Below the pieces are notes generated by a model. That model ran no database searches. It was not told the origin of the DNA and saw nothing but the letters and a program-made list of their open reading frames with translations. A DNA stretch of 64,000 nt from Fremontodendron californicum (Eukaryota; Streptophyta; Magnoliopsida; Malvales; Malvaceae). The translations under genes were made by a program, and so were the position numbers. The first letter of the stretch is position 1. Each line of letters opens with the position of its first letter. The DNA is taken from positions 17,411,001 to 17,475,000 of the forward strand of contig JAULJL010000028.1 of assembly GCA_030761205.1 (NCBI GenBank), read 5' to 3'. Of this stretch, positions 11,462 through 22,421 are shown in pieces.

Positions 11462-12998
11462 GCAAATGAAAATGTCATGAGATTAAGATTATGAATGTAC
11501 ACGCTCTATTCCTATGTGCATGAATAAATTGATGATTAATGCATGAACATATACAGAGAAATTATGATGACTATGTATGCTATGGATGCAATTTAATGCC
11601 AGGTATATACAGATAATGACTATGCATGTCATAAACGTGTCCTACAATGAATGACCATGCATGCTATGATGTCAAAATGATACATGCTAAGAATAAATGA
11701 ATTAATACAAAGGTAGGTACAAAGAATGACCATGTATATCACAAATGTATTCTACAATGAATAATCATGCATGTTATGACTGTAACACGATGTCAAAATG
11801 ACACAAATAAATTAACCAATGATTACACGAAATTGGTGGGACCTAAATCTTGATTATTCAAAAATCTCATTATGCAAGATTTGCCTCCTAATTTATGATT
11901 TTTTTTTTAACATGCTTTTTTTTTTGTGTTTTTTTATTTATTTATGAAAAACCAATCACATTATTTTCAAAAGAATTTCAGGGTGGATCCCACTATGGTA
12001 CCATATGCAAATGTTCATGTGACACTACCGGTTTTATGAAATCATCAAATGAAATTACCAACTGTTTATTGCAAAGAATGAGATCAATAACACAACCAAA
12101 AATGTACATGCTCTATTCACACATGTATGAAATGTGCAACATGCAAAATGCTTGAAAAAAGATTTTTTTTTTTTTTTTAAAAAAAAAACAGCTAATGAAC
12201 ATCTGCCCCAGCAATATCTGCTTATTTAGGCATCACGATGTCTTCGAGGCGGAGTATCACATTTATTACGGGCGATGTACGTACATCGTTTCCCGATCTA
12301 CCACACTTATTCGGAGTGTAAAATAGGTAACAAAAGGTTTAGAACTGTCCCTCTATGTGTTCCTATTTTCGGTATATCTAACGGAAATCCGGCATGGCTT
12401 CGCCTAGGTTCACTATATGAGGGTGAATCGGTTCTAAGGCTCCGAATTGTTCCTCACTGTCGCCGGTGAAGGCTAGTAAGGCACCCCGATAAAAGCGGGT
12501 TCAATTCGTTAGAGTATATTTTCCTATGCCCATGCGGAGGATCATCACGAAGGCATTAGGTACTTTATACTCCGAAAGTGTTTCACTAGCCCATACGGAG
12601 GATCAATCACGAAGGCGTAGTTACTTTACTCCCACTTAAAAGGACGGAACTCGGGTATAGGATTCATGTTATGCAAATGCACGTGTAGTGTGTGTGGAGG
12701 AATAATAAACCTTTCACCACCTATTCTACAAACCTTATTCTAAATGCCCTAGCAATTAAAACATTCAAGAATAGTGTAACGTATTAACCAACAAGCAATT
12801 ATAATATGCAACCTTAAATAACTAGAGAACAATAATAAAATGCATGCACATGAGTATGAACATATTTAAAAATATTTTACTATTTTTCGAAATTCTCCTT
12901 ATTAAAAAAATGTGGGAATTAAAATTAAATACCAATTAAACCAACAAAACCGAGACTGAGATAACACACGACTAATTCTAGGCCTGACTCTCTAATAG
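11462..12998 (-). other. 5' leader of element A, no gene
   Basis: Untranslated region between the primer binding site and the first Gag-like ORF. The part near 12200-12700 matches, in reverse, the leader of element B near 35600-35900, including the paired segments holding GATCCTCC and CCTTCGTGAT. The stretch 11470-11860 is rich in ATGCATGAA-type words and resembles the stretch before the second ORF (9690-10250). Short ORFs on either strand here look fortuitous. Confidence 0.7.
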
Positions 12999-13016
12999 TC
13001 CCCAGCGGAGTCGCCA
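12999..13016 (-). other. Primer binding site of element A
   Basis: On the minus strand the LTR end GCGACA is followed, three bases on, by TGGCGACTCCGCTGGGGA. This matches the PBS type described for Ogre elements (tRNA-Arg 3' end, from the literature). Element B has the same site with two differences (35265-35282). Confidence 0.85.
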
Positions 13017-15914
13017 AGCTGTCGCAACCTAAAAAAAAATAATGACGAGTCTCATCGCAAGACTTTATTATTCGTTAAGCGTGACATTTAAAAAAAACCG
13101 AGGAAAAGTCGACTTAATTCCTCTAGAAATGAAGGTTTTGGAAATGACCTAAAAAGACATGGAGTCGCCACCAATCTTTTTTAGCTAGGTGTGATCGGCC
13201 ACCTATTAAAACCGATTTTATAAAATATTTTAAAAATTAATTAAAACATTTTAAAAACCGATTTCAAGTCTGCGTTTTAAACCAGAGAAATCAAAGAAGC
13301 GGGTTCGGGAGTCGGTTACGTGTGGGGAAGGATTAGCACCCCCACAACGCCCGTATAAATCGGTACCTTATTAATCGTGTGTTATCTCAAGTCTTGGTAA
13401 AAGTTGGTTTTAAATTTAGTATTTCAAATTAATTCCCAATTTAAAGAAAAATAATTCCATTTTTTATTGAAAATGATCCGGAATTTATAAATTCAAAATT
13501 TTCCTATATTCCCCAACAAACGTGGCAAAATATATAAATTTTTATTAGTTTTGGAAAACTTTCCGAATCATTCTCTTTTTTTTTTTGAAAGAAAGATATT
13601 CCTTTATTAATGATAATTGATGATATTCCCTCCAGCAAACCCGGTAGAGAACTCATGAATTATTTTAACTCGGGAATATCTTTATTTTTTATTGAAAAAT
13701 CATTATCCTTTTGAAAACATTTTAAAAGATATGAATATGTATATGCATGACATAAATAAAATGACATAGCAAAATCTAAATAATATAATGCAACCTAAAT
13801 GACATGGCAAACATGAATGATATGACATATAATTTAAATGACATGGAATAAAATAATGCTATCATATAATATGCATGAAAATAAAAATGCAATGCATGAA
13901 ATGTATTTTTTCCTTTAATTAAGGAAATCCGTATATCTAAAAAGATATCCGGCTACCTTAGGAAAATATGTCAAATTAAATATTCTAAAACCAAAATACT
14001 TTGTGATTGTTTGAAAACAATTTTGAAAAGCTTGAATTAACAATAAAAACTGGGCTAAAAATTTTTAAATGGCTCTAATTTCCTAAGTTTAAAAAATCCG
14101 GACTTGACTACCCTTAGCCCGGGACTTGAAAAACCATTTTTAGAGTTTAAAAGGCTTAGAAATCACCCTAAGTCAGTAGCTAACCCTCCTAATCAGCCCA
14201 CTCTAAGTAGATTAACCAAAACAGAAAATTGGTTTTTCTTTAAATTCAATTCTGACTCCACTGTCCAGTTTTAATCCACGATTTTTTACCCTATTTTTAA
14301 AAATTCCAAAAATTCTGAAAAAAATACTGGAGACTCAGGACATGTAAAACTACATGAGAAAAAATCGGTTTAATTTTTGAATCAAAGATGAATTCCCAGA
14401 AAAATCAGAGATGTACGAGTTTTTGGAGGAGAAAAAACTGCTTTGTTTTTCTTTAAATTCAATTCTGACTCCACTGTCCAGTTTTAATCCACGATTTTTT
14501 ACCCTATTTTTAAAAATTCCAAAAATTCTGAAAAAATTACTGGAGACTCAGGACATGTAAAACTACACGATAAAAAATCGGCTTAATTTTCTGATCAAAA
14601 ATGAATTCCCAGAAAAATCAGAGATGTACGAGTTTTTGGAGGAGAAAAAAACTGCTTTGTTTTTCTTTAAATTCAATTCTGACTCCACTGTCCAGTTTTA
14701 ATCCACGATTTTTTACCCTATTTTTAAAAATTCCAAAAATTCGGAAAAAAATACTGGAGACTCAGGATATGTAAAACTACACGATAAAAAATAGGCTTAA
14801 TTTTCTGATCAAAGATAAATTCCCAGAAAAATCAGAGATGTACGAGTTTTTGGAGGAGAAAAACTGCTTTGCCAGCACATTTTTGCTTTTGATAAAATCA
14901 TTTAAAAACCAAAGTAAAAATATTTGAAACTCATAAAATGACTTGAAAGCAGTAGCTAGGACTCTTTGAAAGTTAGATAAAAATTGGCTAAATAAAAAAA
15001 ATCACAAAGGTAGAATAATCAATTTGACAAACTTAATTTTCCACAAGTGTGCTCAAGAGAGCATGACCTTGAACCATTAATTGGCTCAAGTCATTATTCA
15101 AGTGGCATGAACATGAAATGCATGAAACAATGCAGCAAACATAATGCATGAAATGCATGGATCTAAACCTAAATGTAAGGAAAATGCATGACATAAATAA
15201 TATGGCCTAGACCTAACATGAACTTGCATGGCATTTAATGTAACCTAGACCTAAGACATGCATGGCATTTTCACAAACACAAGGCATGCTTAATTCAAAA
15301 ATCCAACCAAATATCATGCAAATGCAAAAACCTAACAACTAGCATGACAAAAATACAACACACAATGCAAAACACATGGAGTAGCCAAATGGCCTCAAGC
15401 TCCAACAAGCATGGCATTTTCACAAACACTTGGTATGCTAGCATGAAAAACTAAGTCATAACACAAAAATCACACAAGCATTTTCACAAACACCTAATAT
15501 ACCAAATCTAAAACATGCTCACTAAGATATAAAACAAGAATCATGCAAAGAATCACACAAGCATTTTCACAAACACTTAATATGCTAACTCTAAAACATG
15601 CTCAAATTTAAACAACATGAAAACAGAAAATTAAAAATGCAAAAACATGATATCTAAGACATAAATGGCAACAAACAAAGCAACCAAATTAAATATAACT
15701 TAAGAACATGAAATAACATAACACTTAAAACATCAAAAACAAAGAAAATAGCATAAACAATATGGTAAAATGAATTGAAACAACAACTTAAAATAAATAA
15801 TGTAGGCCATTTGGCCATGGTGAGTTTATTGTAAAAACAAAATGTAAAAAAATATACTTAAGAAAGGAAATGAAGGAAGAACAAGAAACATTATTTTAAA
15901 ATGAAAACTCACCA

Positions 15915-16094
15915 AGTAGCTTTTGAACGGATTAAGCTATAAACCCTCAGAGTAGCTTTTGAACGGATTAAGCTACGAACCCTCAGAGTAGCTTTTGAAC
16001 GGATTAAGCTACGAACCCTCAGAGTAGCTTTTGAACGGATTAAGCTACAAACCCTCAGAGTAGCTTTTGAACGGATTAAGCTACGAACCCTCAG
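15915..16094 (-). repeat. Five 36-bp hairpin-forming tandem repeats in the 5' LTR
   Basis: Five abutting 36-bp units with no spacers. Each holds an inverted pair, GTAGCTT and AAGCTAC on the minus strand, around an 11-base loop (AATCCGTTCAA). The first unit has one base changed in the stem. The same array is at 1987-2166. I did not find an equivalent array in the LTRs of element B. Confidence 0.9.
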
Positions 16095-16194
16095 AGTAAA
16101 ACACTATGACTCACCACCCGGATAATCCTAATACAAGTGTATAGACTATCTCACAAGGGGTAGTGGGTGATCTCAACCAAAGGCCAAGACTCCT

Positions 16195-16202
16195 TATTTA
16201 TA
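16195..16202 (-). promoter_or_regulatory. TATA-like box in element A LTR (copy at 2267-2274)
   Basis: Minus-strand TATAAATA in a less AT-rich stretch, about 1.35 kb into the LTR. It is followed about 100 bp downstream by the 36-bp hairpin repeats, so those would lie in the transcribed leader if this box is used. Promoter function is inferred; no start site can be proven from sequence. Confidence 0.4.
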
Positions 16203-17553
16203 AGGTGAGCACCTCCTTGGCTTGACATTACAAAGGGATGTGGGATTGGGACTTAGGCTCAAAAATGAAAATCTCTAACTTAACTCTTGATTTTTAATCA
16301 CTTGATTGAAAAAATCCTAAGCTTCCTCCTTCCTTTGGGCTTGGGCAGGCCAGCACTTCTCTTTTCCAGCCCAGCTCTGATTTTTGAAAGGCCCAAAGAA
16401 GCCCTTTTCGGTTGCTTGGGTGAAACGACCATTTTGCCCCCCGAATGCAAAATAAATATCAAACGGACTCCAAATTCAATTTTTATTTTTTTAATGCTTC
16501 CAAAATAATAAAATATTGAGTTCTGGAAGTTTTCAAAATTATCCGAGTCCGTTTGCTATTTATTTGGATTTTTTCTTCCCAAAATGTCCTTTTATGCCCC
16601 TACTTTTTACCATTTTTTAAACGAGCTCCAAATCAAGATTTTTCTTCACCAATCTCTTCAAAATAATTAAAAAGTGTGATCTGCAAGTTTTCATAATTTT
16701 TGGAGCTCATTTGGTATTTTTTCGGGATTTATCGGCTTGAATTACTGCATAGGAGGCCCGGGATTTGGCCATTTTGCAAACGAACTCGGAATCAAGATTT
16801 TCTTTCGCCAATCTCTTTCAAATGATTTAAGAATGAGATTGACAAATTTTTCAGAATTTTCGGAGTCCATTTGCTATTTTTCCCAATTTTTTCCAATTTT
16901 GCCCTTTAACCTCCGAAACCCGGTTTTGCTCAAAACAAGTCCGATTTTCAGATTTTCTTCAATCTGAGCCTTGCACCATCCTTTTTAATCATTCCTCATC
17001 CATTGGGGGCTTTCCAATTCGGGCCATTTCTGTGATTCTTCCCGATTTCACCGAAATCCACTAAAAACTCTAATTCTCGGTTTTCTCCCGGATTGACTTT
17101 TCTTTCTGTTTTTCTTGCAAGTGACTTCTCCATTACCCGTAGTCAGTGCTTATCTTTCATTTGGAACCTTCAATTTCGACCAGTTTGATCGTTTAAGCAC
17201 TTTTCCCCAAATTTCTCGGATTAGGGTTTCTTTTCTACTGAATCTCCAAATCCCAACTTCCGAACTCCATATCTTTCAATGTAGACCTCGGATTATCAAA
17301 ATTCTTTCTCCATTTTTCAATTGAACTTAAATTCTTGATTTTGAAAGTGGGTTGACTTTTTCAGTAGTTGACTTTCTGGGGTTGACTTTTTCGGGGTTGA
17401 CTTTTTTTCAAGTTTGACTTTTTATGCTCGCCCTCTTAAACTAAGTCTCGGAGTACCACCTGCAGGATGAAAACAGTCTTTTTATACTCGGAAACATCAA
17501 TATAGGAAGAAAACATACCTGTTAAGTGGCCCGGACAAAATTAGGTGTCTACA

Positions 17554-19250
17554 CCTCTCATTTGATCAGTAATTGGTGCAGTCCTCATATCCTCAAAAGA
17601 AGATTATTATCCTTTCACTGCCATATTGGATTTTGATTGTACAAACAATATTACAGAATATGAGGCATGTACTATGGGCCTTCGTGCTGCCGTAGACAGA
17701 AAGATAAAAAAACTAGAGGTTTTTGGAAACTCAGCTTTAGTGATATATCAATTGCATGGAGAATGGGAAACCCATGATACAAAGCTAATCCGATATTGAG
17801 AGCTCATACTGAGCTTGTTAGAGGAATTTGAAGAAGTAAATTTCAATTACTTCCCCCGAGAAGAAAACCTAATGGCAAATGCTTTGGCTACCTTGTCATC
17901 AATGTTTAAAGTGAATGAAGGGGCTGAAGTTGTGCCGATCAAGATGAGCATATATGAATCTCCTGCCTACTGCTTGAGTATCGAAGAAGAAGCAGATGGT
18001 CTCCCATAGTATAACGACATTTATCAATACATCACGAATCAACAGTATCCAGAGCGAGCAACAGAAACGACAATAGAACTCTGAGAAGGCTAGCAATATG
18101 TTTTGTTCTAGATAGTGAGATTCTCTACAAAACAGGGAAAGATCAAGTCCTATTGAGATGTGTCGGATCTGCCGAAGCTTTGAGGATCATAGAGGAAGTC
18201 CATGAAGGGATATGTGGCACCCATGCTAATGGTCACATGCTTGCTAAGCAGATGAGGACAGGATATTATTGGCTGACAATGGAAGGAGATTGTATCAGTT
18301 ATTCCTGGAAGTCTCATAAATGCCAGATCTATCCAGATAAGATTCATGTGCCGCCATCGCCATTGCATGTCATGACCGCACCATGGCCATTTTCAATGCG
18401 AGGAATGGATATGATTGGGCCTATTACCCCGAAAGCTTCAAATGGACAATGCTTCATCTTGGTGGCCATAGATTATTTCACAAAGTGGGTGGAAGCTGCT
18501 TCATATACGAATGTAACGAAGTCGGTGGTATACACATTTGTTAAGAAGGAAATCATATGTCGATATGGATTTCCAGTAAGAATTATTTCAGATAATGCTC
18601 TCAATCTGAATAATAAGATGATGAGAGAAGTGTGTACTCAGTTCAAGATCACGCATCACAATTAGGCACCTTATCGTCGGAAGATGAATAGGGCAGTAGA
18701 AGCAACGAACAAAAACATCAAGAAGATTATCGAGAAGATGACTGATGTGTACAAGGATTGGCATGAGATCTTGCCTTTTGCTCTTCATGCATATCGCACT
18801 TCGGTTCGCTCATCTACAAGGGCAATGCCATTTTCTTTGGTATATGGTATGGAAGCAGTGTTACCTATTGAAGTTGAGATTCCTTCACTTTTTGTTTTGA
18901 TGGAGGTTGGCCTAGAAGAGGCGGAATGAGTTAGAAATTGTTATGAACAGCCGAATCTCATCGAGGAGAAAAGATTGAAGGCAATTTGTCATGGGCAATT
19001 GTATCAGAAAAGGATGATTCGAGCCCAAAACAAGAAGGTTCGTCCTAGACAGTTTCGAGAAGGGGAGTTGGTACTTAGGAAAATTATCCCCACAGTGAAG
19101 GATCCGCGAGGAAAATGGGCTCCAAATTGGCAAGGACCCTATGTGGTAAAAAGAGCTTTTTCTAGAGGAGCTTTGATTCTAACTAGGATGGACGGGGATG
19201 ATTTGAGAAATCCCATGAATGCTGATGAATTGAAGAAGTATAATGCTTGA
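17554..19250 (+). pseudogene. Ogre remnant 1: second RNase H and integrase, degenerate
   Basis: Begins abruptly at the end of element A. Bases 17560-17900 encode the second, archaeal-type RNase H typical of Tat-lineage elements (FDCTNN, then E in EYEACTMGL, then GNSALVIYQ where relatives have GDS, so a likely catalytic Asp is Asn). Integrase follows: Zn-binding region around 18170-18320 (VHEGICGTHANGH, then SHKCQ where CHKC is usual), catalytic core with D in RGMDMIGPI (about 18406), D in IISDNALN (about 18590) and E in AVEATNK (about 18700), and a C-terminal region with GPYVVKRAF to the stop at 19250. Stops at about 17799, 18007, 18663 and 18929 plus a frameshift near 18090 make it non-functional. 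RT and everything upstream lie left of element A or are lost. Confidence 0.88.
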
Positions 19251-19907
19251 AATAAAAAGTGTAATGCTGTGCGCATGGAAATTCGAATGATTTCAAGTGT
19301 AAAAATGGGAATTCTATATCTATTTCCCCTAAGGATTGCTTTTCAAAGAGAATATTCATGCTTGGTGTGATAAATGGCCATCTTTCATACTCCCTTCACT
19401 AAGAAGAAATTATCTCTAGTCACCCCTTTGAGCCTTAAGAAGAAATTATCCTCTACACTGGAAGGCAAATACGAGGAAAAAAATCAAAAATCATGGCAAA
19501 AAGAAAGCCATCGAAAAATGTGAAATCAAAGAATGGCAAATGAAAGGCAGCAATAAAAAGAGATTGAAAAAAGGAAAAAGAAAAAAAAAAGGAAAGGAAA
19601 AGGGAAAAAGAAAGAAAAGTCCAAAAAAAGGGACAAATGTTTCCAGAATGAATTCTCCTCAGGAAATGATCCTAGATCCAATCACCCTTAAACACACTTG
19701 GGCCTATTTATCCTTTCTTTCTAAACCCAAACCTTGGCCTAATTTACGTGCTTTAAAAGTCCATTTTGATCAAGCATGGATATTTAATTTGAAAGGTTGT
19801 TCTCAGAATTCATCCCATGTTTTGAATTGACATTTTGACCTTAGAAGCATTTAGAATTCTCAGATGCATGGTAGAATACAATAAAAAAGAGAAAATGAAA
19901 AAAAAAA
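19251..19907 (+). other. 3' untranslated region of Ogre remnant 1 (first part)
   Basis: No gene. Parallel to 27025-27660 and 45609-46190 (shared stretch around CATGCTTGGTGTGATAAATGGCCATC). The 96-aa lysine-rich ORF at 19540-19830 reads through an A-rich segment that is interrupted in the other copies, so I do not call it coding. Confidence 0.75.
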
Positions 19908-21445
19908 GGGTTAATAGCACCAATGGTCCCCAAACTATAGGGCATATTTTATATTGGTTCCTAAACTTCAAAACGTATCAAACTGGTCCTTATTTACAAG
20001 TATCATAACAAATTGGTCCCTTCCGTTAGCTTTTCCGTTACCTCTACTGTAGCAATCAACTTAGTGACACGTGTCACCAGTTGATTGCTCCAACTTGCCT
20101 TTTCATTTTTTTTCTTTATTTCTTTATTTCTTTTTTCTTTGATTTATTTTTATAAATAAATACAAAGAAAAAGTAATTCATATTATAAATTAAAATAATG
20201 TTTTAAAAATATAATTAATTTAAAAAGTATAAAATATTTATTTATTTTAAATTTATAAAAAATATTTTTAATTTTTTTGTTTCTTAATTTTTTTTTTGTT
20301 GCTTTTCTCTTCTTTATAAATAAATATTAAAAACTAAATAATAATTTACATTATAATTGAAATTAATATTGTAATAATCAAATAATTGAAAAAAAATATA
20401 AAACTATTTATTTACATTAATTTTATAAAAATATTTTTTTTTATTTTTTTTCTTCCCTTTCTTCTTTTTTCTCTTCTTTATAAACAAATACGAATATATA
20501 TATATAAGTATATTATATTATAATATTATATTATATTTTAAATTAAATTAAATTAACTTTCTAAAAATTAATAATTTATAAATATAAAATATTTATTTTA
20601 TATTTATAAGTTTTTTATTTTTTCCTTTCTTATCTTTTCCCTTTTTCTCTTGTTTGTAAATAAATATAAATAAAAATAAATAATAATTCATACTATAATT
20701 TAAATTAATTTTTAAAATATAAAATATTTTATTTACATTAATTTTATAAGAAAAGAAGAAAAAAAGGAAAATAAAAAAGGAAAATAAAAAAGTAAAAAAA
20801 ATATATTTTTAATAAATGAATGTAAATAAATATTTTATATTTTATAATTATAAATTATTTAATTTTTACGTAATTAATTTATTTATAAAAAGAAAAAAAG
20901 AAAGAAGAAAAAGTAAAAGAGAAAGAAAAAGAAAAAAATATCTTTTATAAAATTAATGTAAATAAATATTTATTTTTATAAATTATTTAATTATTTAGAA
21001 ATTAATTTAAATTATTATTTATCTTTTGTATTTATTAATGTTTTTTATTTTTCTCCTTTTCTTTATTATTCTTTATAAATAAATACAAAAGATAAATAAT
21101 AATTTAAATTAATTTTTTAATAATTAAATAATTTATAAAATATAAATATTTATTTACATTAATTTTATAAAAAAATATTTATTTACATCTATTTATTAAA
21201 AAATATCAAAGAAAAAACAATAAAAAAAATAAAGAAAAAGGAAAAAAATGAAGAGAAATGTGGTGCAATCAACTGGTGACACGTGTCACAAAGCTGATTG
21301 CTACAATAAAGGTAACGGAAAAGCTAACGGAAGGGACCAATTTGTTATGATACTTGTAAATAAGGACTAGTTTGATACGTTTTGAAGTATAGGGACCAAT
21401 ATAAAATATGCCCTATAGTTTGGGGACCATTGGTGCTATTAACCC
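19908..21445. mobile_element. Non-autonomous Mutator-like (MULE) DNA transposon, 1538 bp
   Basis: Terminal inverted repeats of roughly 185-190 bp: GGGTTAATAGCACCAATGGT at 19908 and its reverse complement ending at 21445, with few mismatches. The flanks are A-rich 9-mers (19899-19907 all A; 21446-21454 with one G), a plausible 9-bp target duplication. The paralogous Ogre 3' region at 27650-27720 lacks the element and reads straight through the site. There is no transposase ORF; the interior (20100-21240) is extremely AT-rich and made of direct and inverted copies of AAATAAATA-type segments. Long TIRs and a 9-bp duplication fit MULEs; family assignment is inference. Confidence 0.85.
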
Positions 21446-21928
21446 AAAAAAGAATGTAAAAGGAGAGGGTTAAGCCGAAAACCCGCAAAGTGTGATTTAA
21501 TATCGAAAAGGGGACACTTGAGCTAAAAACCCGCAAAGGGCGGCTCAAGTACTGATTAAGGTTTGAACCAATGCTTCGTGTAAAAGGGGGAGAAAATGTC
21601 TGCAAATTAGAGGAAAGGGAAAAAACTCAGTCTGACATAACTACGAAAGCCGAGGGATTACCCAAGTAATTTGCTCGTTCAAGAGAAATTTCAAATGATT
21701 TGAAAAAAGAGGGGTCCAAGATATTCCGCATCCGGGGTATCTACAACCTATAACTTTACATTTATTTTTGATATTCATTTTTATCATTTTAAAACATTTG
21801 TTGCAATAAATTCTTATTATCCTTTTTATGACAATTGCTTGTTTCATATTTTCTTTCGTACATTCTTGAGATTGCATCTTGATTGTTATAAAATTGAATG
21901 ATGATTAGTAAACATAAAAATCTTTAAA
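21446..21928 (+). other. 3' untranslated region of Ogre remnant 1 (second part)
   Basis: Continues the 3' region after the transposon and parallels 27705-28165 of remnant 2 and 46195-46660 of element B. Homology stops at TAAACATAAAAATCTTTAAA, where the sequence jumps into gag of another Ogre copy. No gene. Confidence 0.78.
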
Positions 21929-22421
21929 GCTTCCCCGAAACACTGTCCCAAACACCCAGGGTACCACGTGCAATGACCAAAATTAACCAAGGAACGATCA
22001 AAAACCCCAATTTGATCCAATTCCTACCACTTATGGTGAACTATATCCCAAATTGTTGCAGGGTCAACTTGTTGCACCTATATACCTTAAACCTATAACA
22101 CCGCCATACCCAAGACGGTACAACGCAAATGCTAACTGCGCGTATCACGCGGGGATGCAGGGACATTCGACTAAGGATTGCATTGCCTTCAAAAAGAAAG
22201 TCCAAAGTTTAACCAATACCGGAGTTGTGAAATTTGGGTCAAAAAATGGGCCAGATGTAGCGGGAAACCCATTGCCCGATCATGCTGAGAATCGGGTAAA
22301 TGCAATATTGACAGGGGAAGTCATAAAGGTAAAAAGGTACGTCAGTGAAGTCAAGACTCCAATGATAAAAGTATGGTCCAAATGGTTAAAGCAGGAATGG
22401 TGGAGGATGGAGACAGTTTAA
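21929..22421 (+). pseudogene. gag: Ogre remnant 2: C-terminal part of gag
   Basis: Starts in mid-gene, at the place matching 39837 in element B. It encodes the proline-rich linker and the QLVAPIYLKPITPPYP segment, then a knuckle-like CAYHAGMQGHSTKDC (C-x2-H-x5-H-x4-C) that matches the Gag-like proteins of element A and gag of B. A stop near 21985 and the missing N-terminal and central Gag domains show it is a fragment. The frame ends at 22421. Confidence 0.85.

Larger units (their letters stand above)
1..17553 (-). mobile_element. Element A: young non-autonomous Ogre-type LTR retrotransposon (left end outside window)
   Basis: Two direct repeats at 1-3625 and 13929-17553 align without indels at a constant offset of 13928; I noticed a single mismatch (607 versus 14535). 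They are LTRs of one element read on the minus strand: the LTR begins TGTAGACACC (17553 downward) and ends GGTTGCGACA (at 13020). A primer binding site follows the 5' LTR and a polypurine tract precedes the 3' LTR. The 9394-bp interior has two intact Gag-like ORFs and no protease, RT, RNase H or integrase. Full size should be about 18.46 kb, with 909 bp lying left of the window. It is inserted in the second RNase H region of an older plus-strand Ogre that continues at 17554. The target duplication cannot be checked because the other flank is outside the window. Confidence 0.93.
13020..17553 (-). repeat. Element A 5' LTR (complete, 4534 bp)
   Basis: Read on the minus strand it runs from TGTAGACACC at 17553 to GGTTGCGACA at 13020, with the TG...CA ends expected of plant LTRs. 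It contains a TATA-like TATAAATA on the minus strand at 16195-16202, five 36-bp hairpin units at 15915-16094, and three tandem copies of a roughly 214-bp segment at about 14232-14873. The ORFs of 60-76 codons in it are not coding: they have no family resemblance and the same sequence recurs in the other LTR. Confidence 0.93.

Noticed and set aside
19540..19830. Lysine-rich 96-aa ORF
   Set aside because: A-rich part of the Ogre 3' UTR; the two other copies of this region do not keep the frame.
20096..21250. Possible satellite or matrix-attachment region in the very AT-rich stretch
   Set aside because: It is the interior of the Mutator-like element bounded by long inverted repeats; nothing further can be supported from sequence alone.
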